A stretch of 64,000 bases of DNA from Phytophthora colocasiae (lineage: Eukaryota > Oomycota > Peronosporomycetes > Peronosporales > Peronosporaceae): assembly GCA_018806915.1 (NCBI GenBank), contig JAGKQI010000061.1, positions 1,240,001-1,304,000 on the forward strand. The letters are read 5' to 3'. Position numbers and translations under genes: made by a program. A model generated the notes under the pieces. The model was not told the origin of the DNA. It made no database searches and was given only the letters and a program-made list of their open reading frames with translations. The first letter of the stretch is position 1, and the number at the start of each line of letters is the position of its first letter. Below are positions 31,621 to 42,551 of this stretch, one piece after another.

Positions 31621-34465
31621 TCGCCGAGTGATAAGAAATCCCAATGTAGGACTCCATTTCGTTCATTGCAATCGATTGTCTCGCTCCACGGTCTTTTGAT
31701 CATCTTCCCACCTTTGACATGCGGACACAGCGTGCACGTCGACACGAATGTGTGCACGACGTTTCGTAGGTCTGGGATATGAAACAGTTTCCGTAGGTGG
31801 TTGACCATTGCCTGCTCACCACGATGGCCTTGTGCCCCGCAATGAGCGATCACACAGAGTCGCTGTGTGAGGTCTGTGCAAGCATGAGGGACCCAGATGC
31901 GCTGGTCCACTCGCAGCACCTTGTGCTCGTCAGGCATCGCACCGGCAGGTGCTTGGTGTTGCTGCTGCGAAGTCCTGAACTTAGCTAAAGTTGGCCACGT
32001 GAAGCCCTCCGCATCTAAAGGTCGCAGCGCCGATGGCTTCTTCGTTCTCGCTTTCAATTGCTTCCTTTTGCCCTGAGCTTGGGTGAAACGCTTCAAGTGC
32101 ACCGTCGTCGTCGGCTGTCCTGCCCACCTTGAAAGCATATCAGCCCGCACGTTGGAGGCTCCGTCCACATGCTCAATGACGTAGCAATAGGACATGAGTT
32201 TGAGCGCCCATCGGAGTAACTTCCCGCGAATATGTTTCTTGATGTTTGTATGCGGCGCGAATACATGGATCAAATTCCTGTGGTCGCAAAATAGGTGGAA
32301 CCGTCGTGGTCGCAGCAACAGATAGTCTAACTTCTCGCAGGCAACCACAATGGGGTATGCTTCCTTCTCGATCAAGGTCCAATTCTGCTGAGAACCGTGA
32401 AAGGATCCACTCAAACACGTGAGTAGTTGATGGTTTTGGGCTGTGACAGAGATCGTTGGATCAAAGGCCTTTACCTGCGTCAGTATGACTGCATAGCCCA
32501 TATCGGACGCGTCAGTGAAAATGCAGGTTGTCGCTTTATCATCAGGTAGCACCAATGTGGCGGACGTCGCCAGTAGATCTTTCACTCGATCATACGTGGC
32601 CTTTTCTTCCTGAGATAGTTCGATAGAAATGCCTGCGGCCGCACGTTTGGTCCGCTTTCCATTGCGGAGTGCATTGTCGAGGTGCTGTTGTAGGGGCTCT
32701 ACCGCTCGAGCATAGTCAACAATCGACTCCCGCATCCAGTTGGCGGCGCAAACGAACTGTTGCAGTTGTCCAGCAGTGGTCGGGTACGGCATTGCCCGCA
32801 ACGTATTGATCCTTTCCGGGTCGTGGGAGATGCCATCGCTGTCGATGATGCGACCGCACCACTTAACAGACTTCTGGTACAAGCTGCTCTTCTTGGCACT
32901 GAGTTTCAGGCCAAAAGATGCCACTAGGTCGAAGAATTGCTCCAACTTCAACAAGTAGTTGTCGATATCATCAGCAAAGAGTAATAGATCATTGATCCAG
33001 ATAATAAGACACTTGTACAAAAGCGGCTCAAAGCACTCCTCCATTGTCTCCTGAAAATGAACAGCAGCATCACAGCACCCTTGGGGTACTCGACGAGGAG
33101 TATATATTTTTGAGTCTGTGATGTATGACATCAACTCTTGGCTAGGTTTTGCTAGAGGGAGCTGCCAAAATCCTTTGAGGAGATCGAACAGTCCATAGTG
33201 CTTTTTACCTTTTGTATACTCTAGCAGAGCGCTCATGTGAGGCATCGTACTAATCATCGCCTCGATGAGGTCATTGACCAGACGGTAGTCACAGGTTTGA
33301 CGATACTGGTCGTCGGTTGTGCCTGGCTTGCGCACTGGTAAGACTGGGCTGGCCCAGCGACTCTGTGGGTTCTCGTATAACCATCCCAGATCGACTAACT
33401 TGCGATTGAACTCTCGCGAATACAGACGCACAGCAGGCGGGTAGCGCCGAGGCTTGCTTTTGACTGCTTGCGATCCCTCTTTGAGACGGATTTCTAGCGG
33501 TTTAACACGGGCAGGAGGATCGTTACCGAGCTCGATGCGCCAAATGTCATGCTTTGTGGTAATGGCACGAAGCTGCTCCTCCAAGTTGCACGGGAAGCCA
33601 TGCTTGAGTGCCTCTTGAATAAGTCGTTCCACTGCTCCACGAAGGTCATCATCGGTTGGAGGTGTATCAGAGACAGGCACCCCGACGTCGGAGACTGCTA
33701 TGTCGTCGCCGTCGTCGGTGTCGCGCTCTACAAGTTGCTCTAGTTGTCGATCAACATCGATACCCAACGTCTTTAGTAGGTCTTGGCCCAAAATAAACTC
33801 AGGTTCGTCGTCGTCGATTACCAAACACTCGACCGGATCATGAATTGCAACTGCGCCTGCCGCCGTATTGAGCAAGACACGAACTTGCACTGATGCACTG
33901 CAAACGATCTCATGCTCAGCAACACCGACTATCAACATGGGTGTGTTTAGCCGGGTCAGCTTGACCGCTGGATCACGGAGCATGAGCTCTTCAACGTGTT
34001 TCCTACTAACAGCAGTCCGGTCGGCACCGGTGTCTGCACAATAAGGTAACTGCATCACCTCGTTTAGGGTAACAGTCTTTTGCTCATCCGGAATGCACTC
34101 ACGAACTCGCTTTAGGCGAGCCACCTCACGCTTCGTGCCGTCACCTCGCTGTGCGCGAAGCTTTTTCCGAATTTCAGCTTTTTCACTATCAGTTGCACTA
34201 GTACACTCTGACAGCCAATGGAGATCACCGCAATGTGGGCAAGGAGTAGGCGGCTTCTTCGGGCGGTCAATGACACCCTTAGGCGGTGGCCGTGGGTCTG
34301 AACCGCTGGATTCGTCCGCCACTCGCTGTTTCTTAGTCGATATCTTGCCACCAGAACGTTGGGCCGGACGCTCAGCATCACGGTCCCCACGGTCATGGTC
34401 ACGTTTGGCTCGACGTTGGCTTTGAAAAGCCTTCTCGTGATCCAGCGCCTTCTCCAGAATTAAGT
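31557..34465 (-). pseudogene. pol: Gypsy-3 gag end, protease, RT and RNase H
   Basis: One long minus-strand frame. Order: gag tail (MENLILEKALDHEKAF), zinc finger CPHCGDLHWLSEC (near 34230), protease YCADTGADRTAVS (near 34045), RT with RYPPAVRLYSREFNRKL, YGLFDLLKGFWQLPL and VPQGCCDAAVHFQETM, RNase H IFTDASDMGYAVILTQ and NVRADMLSRWAG, then the integrase HHCC finger (CTLCPHVKGG). The RT catalytic site reads CLIIWINDLLLFADD, so the first of the two catalytic Asp residues is Asn; this copy cannot support reverse transcription as read. The N-terminus is cut by Ngaro at about 34466. Confidence 0.92.
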
Positions 34466-34772
34466 TTTCCATCACGCAACAGAACAGTGGGGCACAATGC
34501 GTAGATTTGCTGAGGTCAAGTCGGAGGGCGAGGTGAGGCGGGTTCGTTCTCGCCGAACTGAGTAAAAGCGAAAGTGAGGCCTCCGAGTCTATCTACAGTA
34601 GTTGTCTATCGAGTCCTTGTGTTCTTGTCGCGCGCTGCCGTTAGCGTCTCCTGTTCCTTATGCTTTCGGAAATAGGAGTATCCTTCCTGGATACTCCCGC
34701 TTTCCATCACGCAACAGAACAGTGGGGCACAATGCGTAGATTTGCTGAGGTCAAGTCGGAGGGCGAGGTGAG
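34466..34772 (-). repeat. Ngaro 3' split direct repeats (B1, A2, B2)
   Basis: 34701-34772 and 34466-34537 are the same 72-bp unit (TTTCCATCACGC...GAGGTGAG); 34542-34697 is the 156-bp unit also found at 39658-39813 (GTTCGTTCTCG...GGATACTCC). Confidence 0.93.
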
Positions 34773-34789
34773 CGGCCCCCAAGCGTAGG

Positions 34790-35838
34790 TTATTTGCTTG
34801 CAGCGCTTGACGACTTGATTGGCTGCACCATTTGCCGCGATAGTCCCTTTGATGCTGCGGCAGCATGTCGTGGATAGTCTTCGTAGCAGTTGGACAGCCA
34901 GCGACCTAGGAACTTGATAGAGAGTTTATCCGCACCACTGGCCGCCAAGGCTGTGGCTCCACCGATTCGAATAGAGTGCGACGAGTAGTTCGAGGCTGGT
35001 ACACCGATCCTCTTCGCTGTTCTTTTGATAGTCGCGACCACTTCTTGAGATGAAAGGTTCCGCACAGGTGCCGATCCGCTTGGCACTTTAGCAGCTTGCG
35101 GGCTCTCAGAATATGTTGTAAGCCTCGAAGTGGGCATAACAACTTGTCACCCGATCTGTTCATCGTTCGCCAGGCTCCACGGCCGAATTGGTCATTCTTC
35201 GCTCCTTCCAGGCCGATGGTGAATGATGTAGCCTTGTTTCGTGTCACTCGTTTGCCGTTGTCATCCGAGAAGAACGCGTTTCTTGTTTTCAGGCAGAAGA
35301 AGCGTCGGGTTTTGCCGATTTGGAGAAATTCGGACCGTCGAAGTAGGAAGAAATAACCGATGACGATGCTCCCCCAGAGCAGGCGCTGCCTCGGGTATGA
35401 CATATCGAGGGAGCGGTAGAGCAGCCGTAGAAAAGGCGGAGTCAGTGGTTGTTTCTTCCGTCTAGCGGCCGATAAACGCTTGATTCCTTTGAGTAGAAGC
35501 TCGAGTCTCGGACTTGTTGTAAGTGATAAATTTTTGTATCGACGATGAAACCAGCGGATGCTGGCGAGTTTTAGCTGGATGGTTGAGTGTTGATTTCCGA
35601 TGCTGCTGTTGTTCCAGCCGCCTGCCCAGCAAAGTGTAGCGAAGTATCCGAGTCTTCTAGAAGCCGTAGACTGGGTGAGCCATTTAGACCATCCCATCTG
35701 CCTCGTGAATTGACACCATTGGCTCCAGTGGCGGCTGTAGGTGGTAGAGGTAGACTGAGCCAAGGCGTTTTGACGCAGCATCTTTCCCATAAAGACGAGA
35801 GATTGTCGAAAGGCTCTTCTAGAGGAACCTGTATCCAT
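34790..35838 (-). pseudogene. Ngaro tyrosine recombinase, one frameshift
   Basis: Joins circular cDNA into the genome by tyrosine recombination. N-terminal SAM-like part: TSTTYSRHWSQWCQFTRQMG. Catalytic part: IGYFFLLRRSEFL (first Arg), HSIRIGGATALAASG (His-x-x-Arg) and LGRWLSNCYEDYPR (Tyr). The frame breaks near 35090, between the segments ending LLKCQADRH and starting SAPVRNLSSQEVV. The frame ends at 34790 just inside B1. It overlaps the end of the RT frame. All four key residues are visible. Confidence 0.9.
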
Positions 35839-37670
35839 GATGACGACATGTTAGTCCAGGTATTAGCGAGATGATGATCAGCTGTCCACACGCGAGATCC
35901 GGCATCCGCCATCACATTGAGTTTTCCGGGAATATGTGATGCGGTAAATACCAAGTTATACTGGAATTCAGCAAGTGAAAGTAGTCGATTGTACATTTGT
36001 GCGACTGGATCTCGACTTGCTCGGCTGTTAGCCCAGGCGACCGCGCTTGTATTGTCGATGTGAAACTCCACATGCGTCCGGGCTTTTCGATCTGGGGTAG
36101 ACCAATACGGTCCCCAATGCAACGCTGCCAACACTGCGCTTCTCAGCTCCCGGACGTTGATCGACGTGAGTTGAAGATCGCCTTCTGAAAAACGCTGACG
36201 AATGAAGCATTTTAACGAAGGCTCAAGAGCACATAGTCCGTCTCCACTGGCATCCATAAAGACGTGCAATTCCGGAACAGAGACGTCTGCGAAGTGAATG
36301 ACGGGGTTCCTGTTGAACCGACCTGGATTTTGGAGAACAGCTTGGAACCAGCGAAGGTCATCCAGTGCCGAATTCGGAATTGCGTAGCGACCGTAATTTG
36401 GACTACGTGAAGCTGTTTCTTGTAACCTCTGTAGGAAAGCTCGAGCTGGTGGAAAGCAACTTGCGATGTGTCGGAGGCTTCCGAGTACTTCCAGCAGTGT
36501 TGTGCGAGACGTAGTACCCGCTAGAAGCAGGTTCTGGATTCGGGTCAACGCCTTGGCGAGTTTGTCTGACGGAATAGACACCGTAGCGTCCTTGGTGTTC
36601 CAGAGTAGGCCTAGGGCTTTGCACTCCGAAGACCACTTCGTAAATTTTTGATCGTTGATGGCTGTGGGTCCGAGTACAGTAGCCATTGCACGTCGTAGCG
36701 ATATGTTGGCATCAAAACATTTTGGACCCTCGTCGATTTCGATGCACGTGTGATCGTCACACCACACGTTTCCGGTGACCTGACGATTGAAACTGTTGCC
36801 GTGTTCGTACAGGTAGTTGATTATTTTGCCAGCAAGCGAATAAAATGCTGGTGATCCACACCAGCCGAACCCACATGCGAGATCGATGACGAGTAGGTTT
36901 TCGAACACGAAGCCGAACATGTGAACCGAGTCAGCATGTACTGGGATGTGGCGGAACGCCCCGGACACATCCCCGAGCATGATCAGAATGCGTTTTCCGA
37001 CATGAGATATAGCGAGAGCGTGAATACGCTTAGCGAGATCCCGAGGTGGATTATAAACGATCGAGGGGAAGTTTTCACGATCAGTAAAGTCATTCACCGA
37101 TTGACCTTCTGGAATCGAGTAGTCGTTGATTAAACGAATATCAACCGAAGTACCGACTTTAGCAACCGCACCCAGAGGACTGATGAACACTTCTGGCCAC
37201 AGGTCTACGAGACTAACATCGACGATGAGGTACCGTCCTTCAAATTGTCCTGCTCGTAGATGCCGACGTATTTGTGTCGATAACCTTCGTATGCCAGCAT
37301 GGTTGCGAGGGCGGCGTGACTGCCTGGGAGGACGTCCAGTGGTCCATTTCGGTATGACGCCGTGCCGCACGATCTTGTTCCACTCGCAGATCGTTGGTGC
37401 AAGTGTTGGATCGATTGACGTTGCTATCTCAAAGAGATCTTTGTTGGGTCTAGGATCTGAGAGGGTTTGCCCCCTAAGGCATCGAACGATGTCGGGTAGA
37501 GTCTGTGTACCCTCCCGAGCGACACTCGTCCAGAACCGAACCTGGTCCATGTCCACTTCGGCCAGCATGTTCGGACGAGGCGGCGGTGGTTGCAATCCAG
37601 CAATGTTGTTTTCATGAATCTCAGAAATGGTGGCTTGATGTAAGTCACGAACGCGATGCAAAGTCGACAT
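35571..37670 (-). CDS. Ngaro reverse transcriptase and RNase H
   Basis: A 699-codon frame. N-terminal linker rich in Pro; RT shows FISPLGAVAKVG, DIRLINDYSIPEGQSVN, ILIMLGDVSGAFRHIPVH and the catalytic NVWCDDHTCIEID (near 36760), then an RNase H-like part with LHVFMDASGDGLCALE, FHIDNTSAVAWANSRASRD and HIPGKLNVMADAGSR. This order, without a DNA methyltransferase before the RNase H end, is Ngaro-like rather than DIRS1-like. The frame starts with a Met close after the ORF1 zinc-finger region. Intact as read. Confidence 0.9.
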   Translation of the reverse strand: MSTLHRVRDLHQATISEIHENNIAGLQPPPPRPNMLAEVDMDQVRFWTSVAREGTQTLPDIVRCLRGQTLSDPRPNKDLFEIATSIDPTLAPTICEWNKIVRHGVIPKWTTGRPPRQSRRPRNHAGIRRLSTQIRRHLRAGQFEGRYLIVDVSLVDLWPEVFISPLGAVAKVGTSVDIRLINDYSIPEGQSVNDFTDRENFPSIVYNPPRDLAKRIHALAISHVGKRILIMLGDVSGAFRHIPVHADSVHMFGFVFENLLVIDLACGFGWCGSPAFYSLAGKIINYLYEHGNSFNRQVTGNVWCDDHTCIEIDEGPKCFDANISLRRAMATVLGPTAINDQKFTKWSSECKALGLLWNTKDATVSIPSDKLAKALTRIQNLLLAGTTSRTTLLEVLGSLRHIASCFPPARAFLQRLQETASRSPNYGRYAIPNSALDDLRWFQAVLQNPGRFNRNPVIHFADVSVPELHVFMDASGDGLCALEPSLKCFIRQRFSEGDLQLTSINVRELRSAVLAALHWGPYWSTPDRKARTHVEFHIDNTSAVAWANSRASRDPVAQMYNRLLSLAEFQYNLVFTASHIPGKLNVMADAGSRVWTADHHLANTWTNMSSSWIQVPLEEPFDNLSSLWERCCVKTPWLSLPLPPTAATGANGVNSRGRWDGLNGSPSLRLLEDSDTSLHFAGQAAGTTAASEINTQPSS

Positions 37671-37754
37671 GAATAATTTGTGACGCTTGACTTCATTCTC
37701 CTCGTGACTCGATGGAAGCCTCGCGGAAGTTGCGACGTCAGCGTCGTAGGCGTG

Positions 37755-39609
37755 TCATGAATCAGTTGACTGCGTGCTAAGACCTCCCCAGCGCTCCTCA
37801 ATGATCTTGCGTGCTCCATCCGGTAACGATTCAGGTCGAAAATGGGAACTCGAGCAATTAACAAACTGGCAGCCTGATTTAGAAAGGAACTTCAGGCAGA
37901 CTCGTCGACCGTCCTCACCTTTAGGCAATTGCGAAAATACCTCGGAAGGGATGCGCGATGTCATTGGTGCGCGTTGTCCACGTGAACCTTTATCTCTGTC
38001 ACTGGTGCGAAGCCGAACGGATGTTGATAACGGTTTCCAGCTCTGACTCGAGTCTCGAAGAGCCGCTAGCTTGTCATCACTTCGACAGAACTGTGACGAC
38101 ACCTTTGTCGCTTCACTTAGACCTCGGCGAGGATTGTGCTACAAAACAAGCTGAACTTGCAGTTGATCCAGTAAGCGTGAAGACGCGACATAGCAGGATC
38201 CGGTCGAGCGTGGTCCGAATAATTAATTATGAAGTCTTTCGCCGCAGAAATGAACTCCACTGTCTCGTTGTTGTAGAAGTACTGACCGAATTTGTGAAGT
38301 GCCGACAGTGAACTGATCAAGTCGGCGAAGTTAGATGCCTTTGGAGGCGTCGGAAATCCGTTCTTTGCAGAGAAATCCCACAGGTTAGCGCCCTTTTCAC
38401 TGGTCAGTACCTCGTCGTCCCAGTGTGTCCGTCTACAATGCATGATAGACAAACCCAATCCGAATCCAAATGAATACAAACCGCGTAGGGTAGCCGGACT
38501 TGCCACGAACTCCACGTGTGGTGACTGCTGAACAGATTGAAGCAAAGTCTGAGGTTCCTTACCTGTATGTTGCCTGTTGACTATTGCCGCATGTATACGG
38601 CGGTCTGTCGGGGACGGATGAAAAACTATTCCGCGTTGAGTTCTCTGATGACGGTCAGGATTTGACGCGTCAGAGTCACATTCACTAACGTAGTCAGTGC
38701 GTCTGCGTTTGGATAATGGAGCGTTCATGTGCTTTACGTCTCTGATGTCATCGTCGTCGTCGTCTGAAGGGCTATAGTGTTGCTCATCGTCAGAACTGGC
38801 CGAACCCATCGACTGTAGTGCGGCCTGGGCGAGGTCACTGCGTCTGTTCGTCGGAGGAGCTGTATGGACCTTGCGAGTGGCCTGTTCACTAAGTGGATGG
38901 TCAGTTATAGTCGCTACCCCACAGTCTTGATATAGGTCCTGCGGTCGGTTAGAGCGACTAGCCGTTGAGAAGTCCACAATGTGCTGCCGGCGAACGTGCA
39001 CTAGGGCAAGCGTTGAAGGTTTCACAAGGGGTACCAATTCTTCGGGGTGATATGGCACCGACAGATTGGTCATGACAGAGTCTGGAATACCGTTCTTTCT
39101 CTTTCGGCATGTCGCTAGGAGAGTATCTTGGCGATGAAGAAGTTCCATTGGACTTAGAGCCGCCACGTTTGAACCCTGCCCAGGTCGTAGAGCGTAATTG
39201 AGCGGGTCTACCTTGATAATTGACTCCACATTCGTTAACGGGAAACGTGCGGGCCCGTCAGAACTAGAGATATGGAGGGTGTCCTTTGTATCCGATGCGG
39301 TAGAGCCAGTGACAACACCGTATGACCACTCGTCGACACCAGCATCCGAAGTACGCACGAATGCAACCGGGAAGGATACATACGACCCTGGCCATTACTT
39401 GCGTTCCGATTCTGGTACTAATCGAAAGCCAACGATTGCCGTGGGAATTTCGAACGTAGTGTTTTCCGTTCCTCGTCAGGGCCCACCACCTTCACTTCAG
39501 CCGTGTCATCCATGATGCTGACAACTTCAACGTACTGGAAATCTGCCAGTTCACTAGCGTGACTGGGACCAAGGAATGCAAGGGCGCCAACTTGGACTGA
39601 TCTCGACAT
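37755..39609 (-). pseudogene. Ngaro ORF1 (gag-like) with CCCH-type finger, broken
   Basis: From ATG 39609 (MSRSVQVGALAFLGPSHAS) through a frame change near 39465 and a TAA near 39395 to the long frame 39358-38117, then 38102-37755 in another frame. The middle is acidic (a run of Asp near 38755) with a basic nuclear-type cluster SKRRRTDY. The last segment has a C-x8-C-x4-C-x3-H finger (CLKFLSKSGCQFVNCSSSH, near 37870). Probably the RNA-binding structural protein of the element. 39614-39657 is leader sequence. Confidence 0.7.
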
Positions 39610-39657
39610 TGGTTGTACCTTCGCTGGGAGACTTCCCGATAGTTTGTTCCGTAGACC

Positions 39658-39813
39658 GTTCGTTCTCGCCGAACTGAGTAAAAGCGAAAGTGAGGCCTCC
39701 GAGTCTAACTACAGTAGTTGTCTATCGAGTCCTTGTGTTCTTGTCGCGCGCTGCCGTTAGCGTCTCCTGTTCCTTATGCTTCCGGAAATAGGAGTATCCT
39801 TCCTGGATACTCC
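39658..39813 (-). repeat. Ngaro 5' split direct repeat (A1)
   Basis: 156 bp, nearly identical to 34542-34697. Confidence 0.93.
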
Positions 39814-39815
39814 TG

Positions 39816-40425
39816 CCGTGCAACACTACCTCGTCCTCTTTCGCTTTACGCGTCTGAAAGCGGGCAGTTCGGTCAACTTCCTCCCGAAGAGCTTTCGGTT
39901 CGAGTGAATTGATCAGTATCGAGCACAGTTACTTTTTACCGTGGTCTTCGGTGAAGAAAATGCGCCAGCCGTGATCGTCAATAATCTCGTGGCACAGCTT
40001 AAAATACTGAATGACTCGTTCGTGCACGTCACTCTCACTTAAATCCATGCGAAGATGCTCCGCCATCTCTTGGTCGATGTCGGGGACACTATTGTTTTTC
40101 ACAGTCGAAATGATCTTTTCAACCTCGTCGAGGATAAGCTCGTCTGTGACGTCCGACATAGACATCTTCCACCGAAGACGACACCACTGCCTGAGCAGTC
40201 CTTCATCAAAGGTGTTTTTATTGGGACAATCAGATCGTCCGTCTCACCCTTGGCACGATTACGGATGGTATCCTCATACTCGCGACGATCCTTCCTCCAC
40301 TTCACTAAAGCAGCGTGCGAAGTGCTCGTAATTCGCGGTGGCAGTATCGGCGTGAAGATTGGAGCAGAAGAACGCTCCGAGTGGTCGGCAGGTGAGTTCG
40401 AGCTCTGAGCTCTCGTCATGGTCAT
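39816..40425 (-). pseudogene. gag: Gypsy-3 gag, N-terminal part
   Basis: Starts near 40425 (MTMTRAQSSNSPADHSE) and shows a helical gag segment: HAALVKWRKDRREYEDTIRN, VPIKTPLMKD, then after a 1-base shift near 40190 LILDEVEKIISTVKNN and ERVIQYFKLCHEIIDDHGW. A TAA at about 39929 is followed in the same frame by LEPKALREEVDRTARFQTRK, which runs into Ngaro at 39814. Continues at 34465. Two lesions plus the insertion make it dead. Confidence 0.75.
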
Positions 40426-40463
40426 ACTTGTCTTGATTCAGCAGTGACTGCTAAAGAATTCTT

Positions 40464-40798
40464 TGTAGTGTCTGCAGGAATGAAGACACGGATGGGGAAG
40501 CCGGCGAAGCTCCCTGGTAGTTTAGCCTTGTTGTATTGCTGGTGTAATGCAAAGTGATTCTCTCTACTACAGTATTTGCTACTCTAGTTGGCGTCAGAGG
40601 CGTTCTTGGCGGTTGGTTGGACGCCCTTCGTGTCATCAGCGTTGTCGTGATGCACATCAACTTGTCAACATCGTTGTCGTGATGCACATCAATATGTAGA
40701 CAGCATTGTCGATACGCAGGTGCAGCCGTTCAGGCGCACTGCAACTTATGTTCAACAATTGCAGTAAACTGGAGCTGGCTGGTCATGGATCCACTACA
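40464..40798 (-). repeat. Gypsy-3 5' LTR
   Basis: 335 bp; carries an internal duplication of GTTGTCGTGATGCACATCAA-type sequence not present in the 3' LTR. Confidence 0.93.
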
Positions 40799-40899
40799 TG
40801 TGATTGGGTTTATAGTGATGGCTGCTCTACATGAACAGAGCAAAATAAATGACGCATCGAACCTGGTCTACTCGACAAACGGCCGGACCCGCTTGGTGT

Positions 40900-41727
40900 T
40901 TATGTGTGGCTATTGTTGTGGCTGAGCTGCCGAGCCAGCTTCAAGTTGTCTTGGATCTGCTGTCGGGACTGTTCCGCCATGACGTTCACCTTGATAATCT
41001 GCGCCATGAGCGAGTCCGTGGTCGGATCTGGAGCAATCTGTTCGTATGCCTTGGGACTGCTAAAGCTGCCGTTGTACAGATTCGAAGATGCACTATTCAA
41101 CCGAGCAACGGCCATGGATCCTCTGGCTACTGGCGTCTCCGAGTCTCCGTGGACGGAGTCCAGGACGAGCAAGCTCTGCTCGAAGTTACCACCAGTCTCT
41201 TTCGCCCATCGGGTAGGTCGTACACATGAAGCTGCTCAAATGCAAAGGAGTGGTGCTCCCCCGCAACCGAGCCGAAGTGCTGAAGGTTTGCTGGACGGAT
41301 AGAGCCCTTCGTACGGACGTAGGTAGATAGAATCGTGGAGATGAGAAAGTCTCCACCCAGGTATCTAGACCTGGATATTGTCCAACGACTCGGTTTAACC
41401 GAGCTAATTCGGCAAATTTGGCCGGAATTGACAATACCTCACTTCCTATCCGTTACGGTCCAGTTGAACCATTGTAGTAATTATCTTCCGGACTGTCAGG
41501 TGGCGAGTGACTGTGACGGCGTAGGCCAGCGTAGCGTAGATCAGCATAGGCCTCTACACTGCGGTTGGATTTCTTAGGCGAAGGTCCATCGTAGATCGTG
41601 ACAGGTACACCAGGCAACGACGCTGAGCCGGGCTTCACGTGGTTGTTGTGGGTCGGTTGTCCGGGATGTTTGGGAATGGGAGCTGCTCCACCCGCGTGTG
41701 CGTATAAAGCTACCTCCTCGTCGTGCT
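40900..41727 (-). pseudogene. Repeat-R Pro-rich protein (copy 3)
   Basis: Same protein as 25890-25510: HDEEVALYAHAGGAAPIPKH, HSHSPPDSPEDNYYNG, then interrupted at about 41460 and resuming at about 41165 with ETPVARGSMAVARLNSASS. Copy 2 is continuous at this point, so the roughly 300 bp between (41150-41460) is an insertion or an unspliced intron; no target duplication seen. The frame continues past the point where copy 2 ends, through PDPTTDSLMAQIIKVNV and a Gln-rich stretch to 40900. No family recognised. 40804-40899 holds nothing else. Confidence 0.45.
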
Positions 41728-41733
41728 GAGGAA

Positions 41734-42102
41734 ATGGCCACACGAATCCGAGCAGAAGAGGAGGCCAGGATCCGCTCCAAGATGACTACAACAATTCGGT
41801 CTGAAATCGAGGAAAGTATTCGTGAAGAACAGCGAGCTCAAGCAGAGCATGAGGCTGCAATTCAAGCTGAGATAGAGCTGCGGGCCCAAATTCGAGACGA
41901 GATTCAAGATGAAGTCAAGGACAAGATACGAGCGGAAATTCGGAAGGAATTGCTTGGAGAAGAGTTGAAAAAAGCTTGCTTCTTCTACAGTTCTACGTCT
42001 GGAAGTGGTCACATGCCTACCAAGCCAACCGGTTTGCGATGCCAGTCATCTAAAGAAGAATCCATAATAACGAAAAGTTTTGTGATCTTTTTAAATATTT
42101 AA
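41734..42102 (+). CDS. Repeat-R coiled-coil protein (copy 3)
   Basis: 122 residues from ATG 41734. Long charged helix (ARIRSKMTTTIRSEIEESIR, AIQAEIELRAQIRDEIQDEV, DKIRAEIRKELLGEELKKA), likely coiled coil, with a short non-helical tail. Fuller than copy 2. Overlaps head-to-head with the Pro-rich frame. Confidence 0.5.
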   Translation: MATRIRAEEEARIRSKMTTTIRSEIEESIREEQRAQAEHEAAIQAEIELRAQIRDEIQDEVKDKIRAEIRKELLGEELKKACFFYSSTSGSGHMPTKPTGLRCQSSKEESIITKSFVIFLNI

Positions 42103-42389
42103 AAAGATGCGTGAAGTTGAATTGACACTGGCGATGCAGAAATTACCCCACAAAGCTTTTCATGAAACCAAACCACGTTGTTGTAGAATCCATTGGTTGC
42201 TGCTAAATCCATTGCCTCGGTGGATAATGGTGCATCGCAGTTAGCAAGCAGCCAGTCGAAGCTAGCCCAACGTCCGCTTCTGCAATAGTATACCTTTGCC
42301 CTCTTGCAAAAATCTCCAACCCCGTGGTACTTGTCGTGCCATTCCGATGGATTCGAATTCCAGACTTCTTCGCGGGACTTGGGAGCCAT
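42099..42389 (-). CDS. Repeat-R ankyrin-like small protein (copy 3)
   Basis: 96 residues from ATG 42389; identical to copy 2 except for a complete CDAPLSTEAMDLAATNGF motif. One oomycete-type ankyrin repeat at the C-terminus. The giant piggyBac begins 160 bp further along. Confidence 0.45.
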   Translation of the reverse strand: MAPKSREEVWNSNPSEWHDKYHGVGDFCKRAKVYYCRSGRWASFDWLLANCDAPLSTEAMDLAATNGFYNNVVWFHEKLCGVISASPVSIQLHASF

Positions 42390-42551
42390 AGTCGCTTACA
42401 AAATGAATAATGGTAGGCAACAGTCGTGGAATTCTCATGATTGATGGAATTGCCTCCGTTTTACACCTTTCCAGAAATCTCGTTCCTTTTTCCTATTCGA
42501 AGGTTGCACGAAAGCAGCAATGGATGGAGCAGCAACGCTAGGCCATCTTAA

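Larger units (their letters stand above)
34466..39813 (-). mobile_element. Ngaro-type tyrosine-recombinase retrotransposon nested in gypsy-3
   Basis: Split direct repeats are complete: on the minus strand A1 (39813-39658), ORFs, B1 (34772-34701), A2 (34697-34542), B2 (34537-34466). A1 and A2 are 156 bp each, B1 and B2 are 72 bp each, nearly identical. Codes for an ORF1 protein, RT/RNase H and a tyrosine recombinase. As expected for this class there is no target duplication. It interrupts gypsy-3 gag, whose two halves lie on either side. Confidence 0.93.
29973..40798 (-). mobile_element. Gypsy-3: Ty3/gypsy retrotransposon on minus strand, split by Ngaro
   Basis: LTRs at 29973-30261 (3') and 40464-40798 (5') with TGTAGT...ACTACA ends and the target duplication TGTGA (29968-29972 and 40799-40803). 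gag begins at 40425, is cut by Ngaro at about 39814, and resumes at 34465; pol runs to 30558. The LTRs differ by a 32-bp tandem duplication and a 14-bp insertion in the 5' LTR, so this is the oldest of the LTR elements here. 29910-29967 and 30262-30557 hold no gene; a purine tract (GGAGGGG on the minus strand) abuts the 3' LTR. Confidence 0.94.

Noticed and set aside
41150..41460. Solo LTR inside the Pro-rich gene of copy 3
   Set aside because: No TG...CA ends or target duplication could be found; left as insertion or intron.
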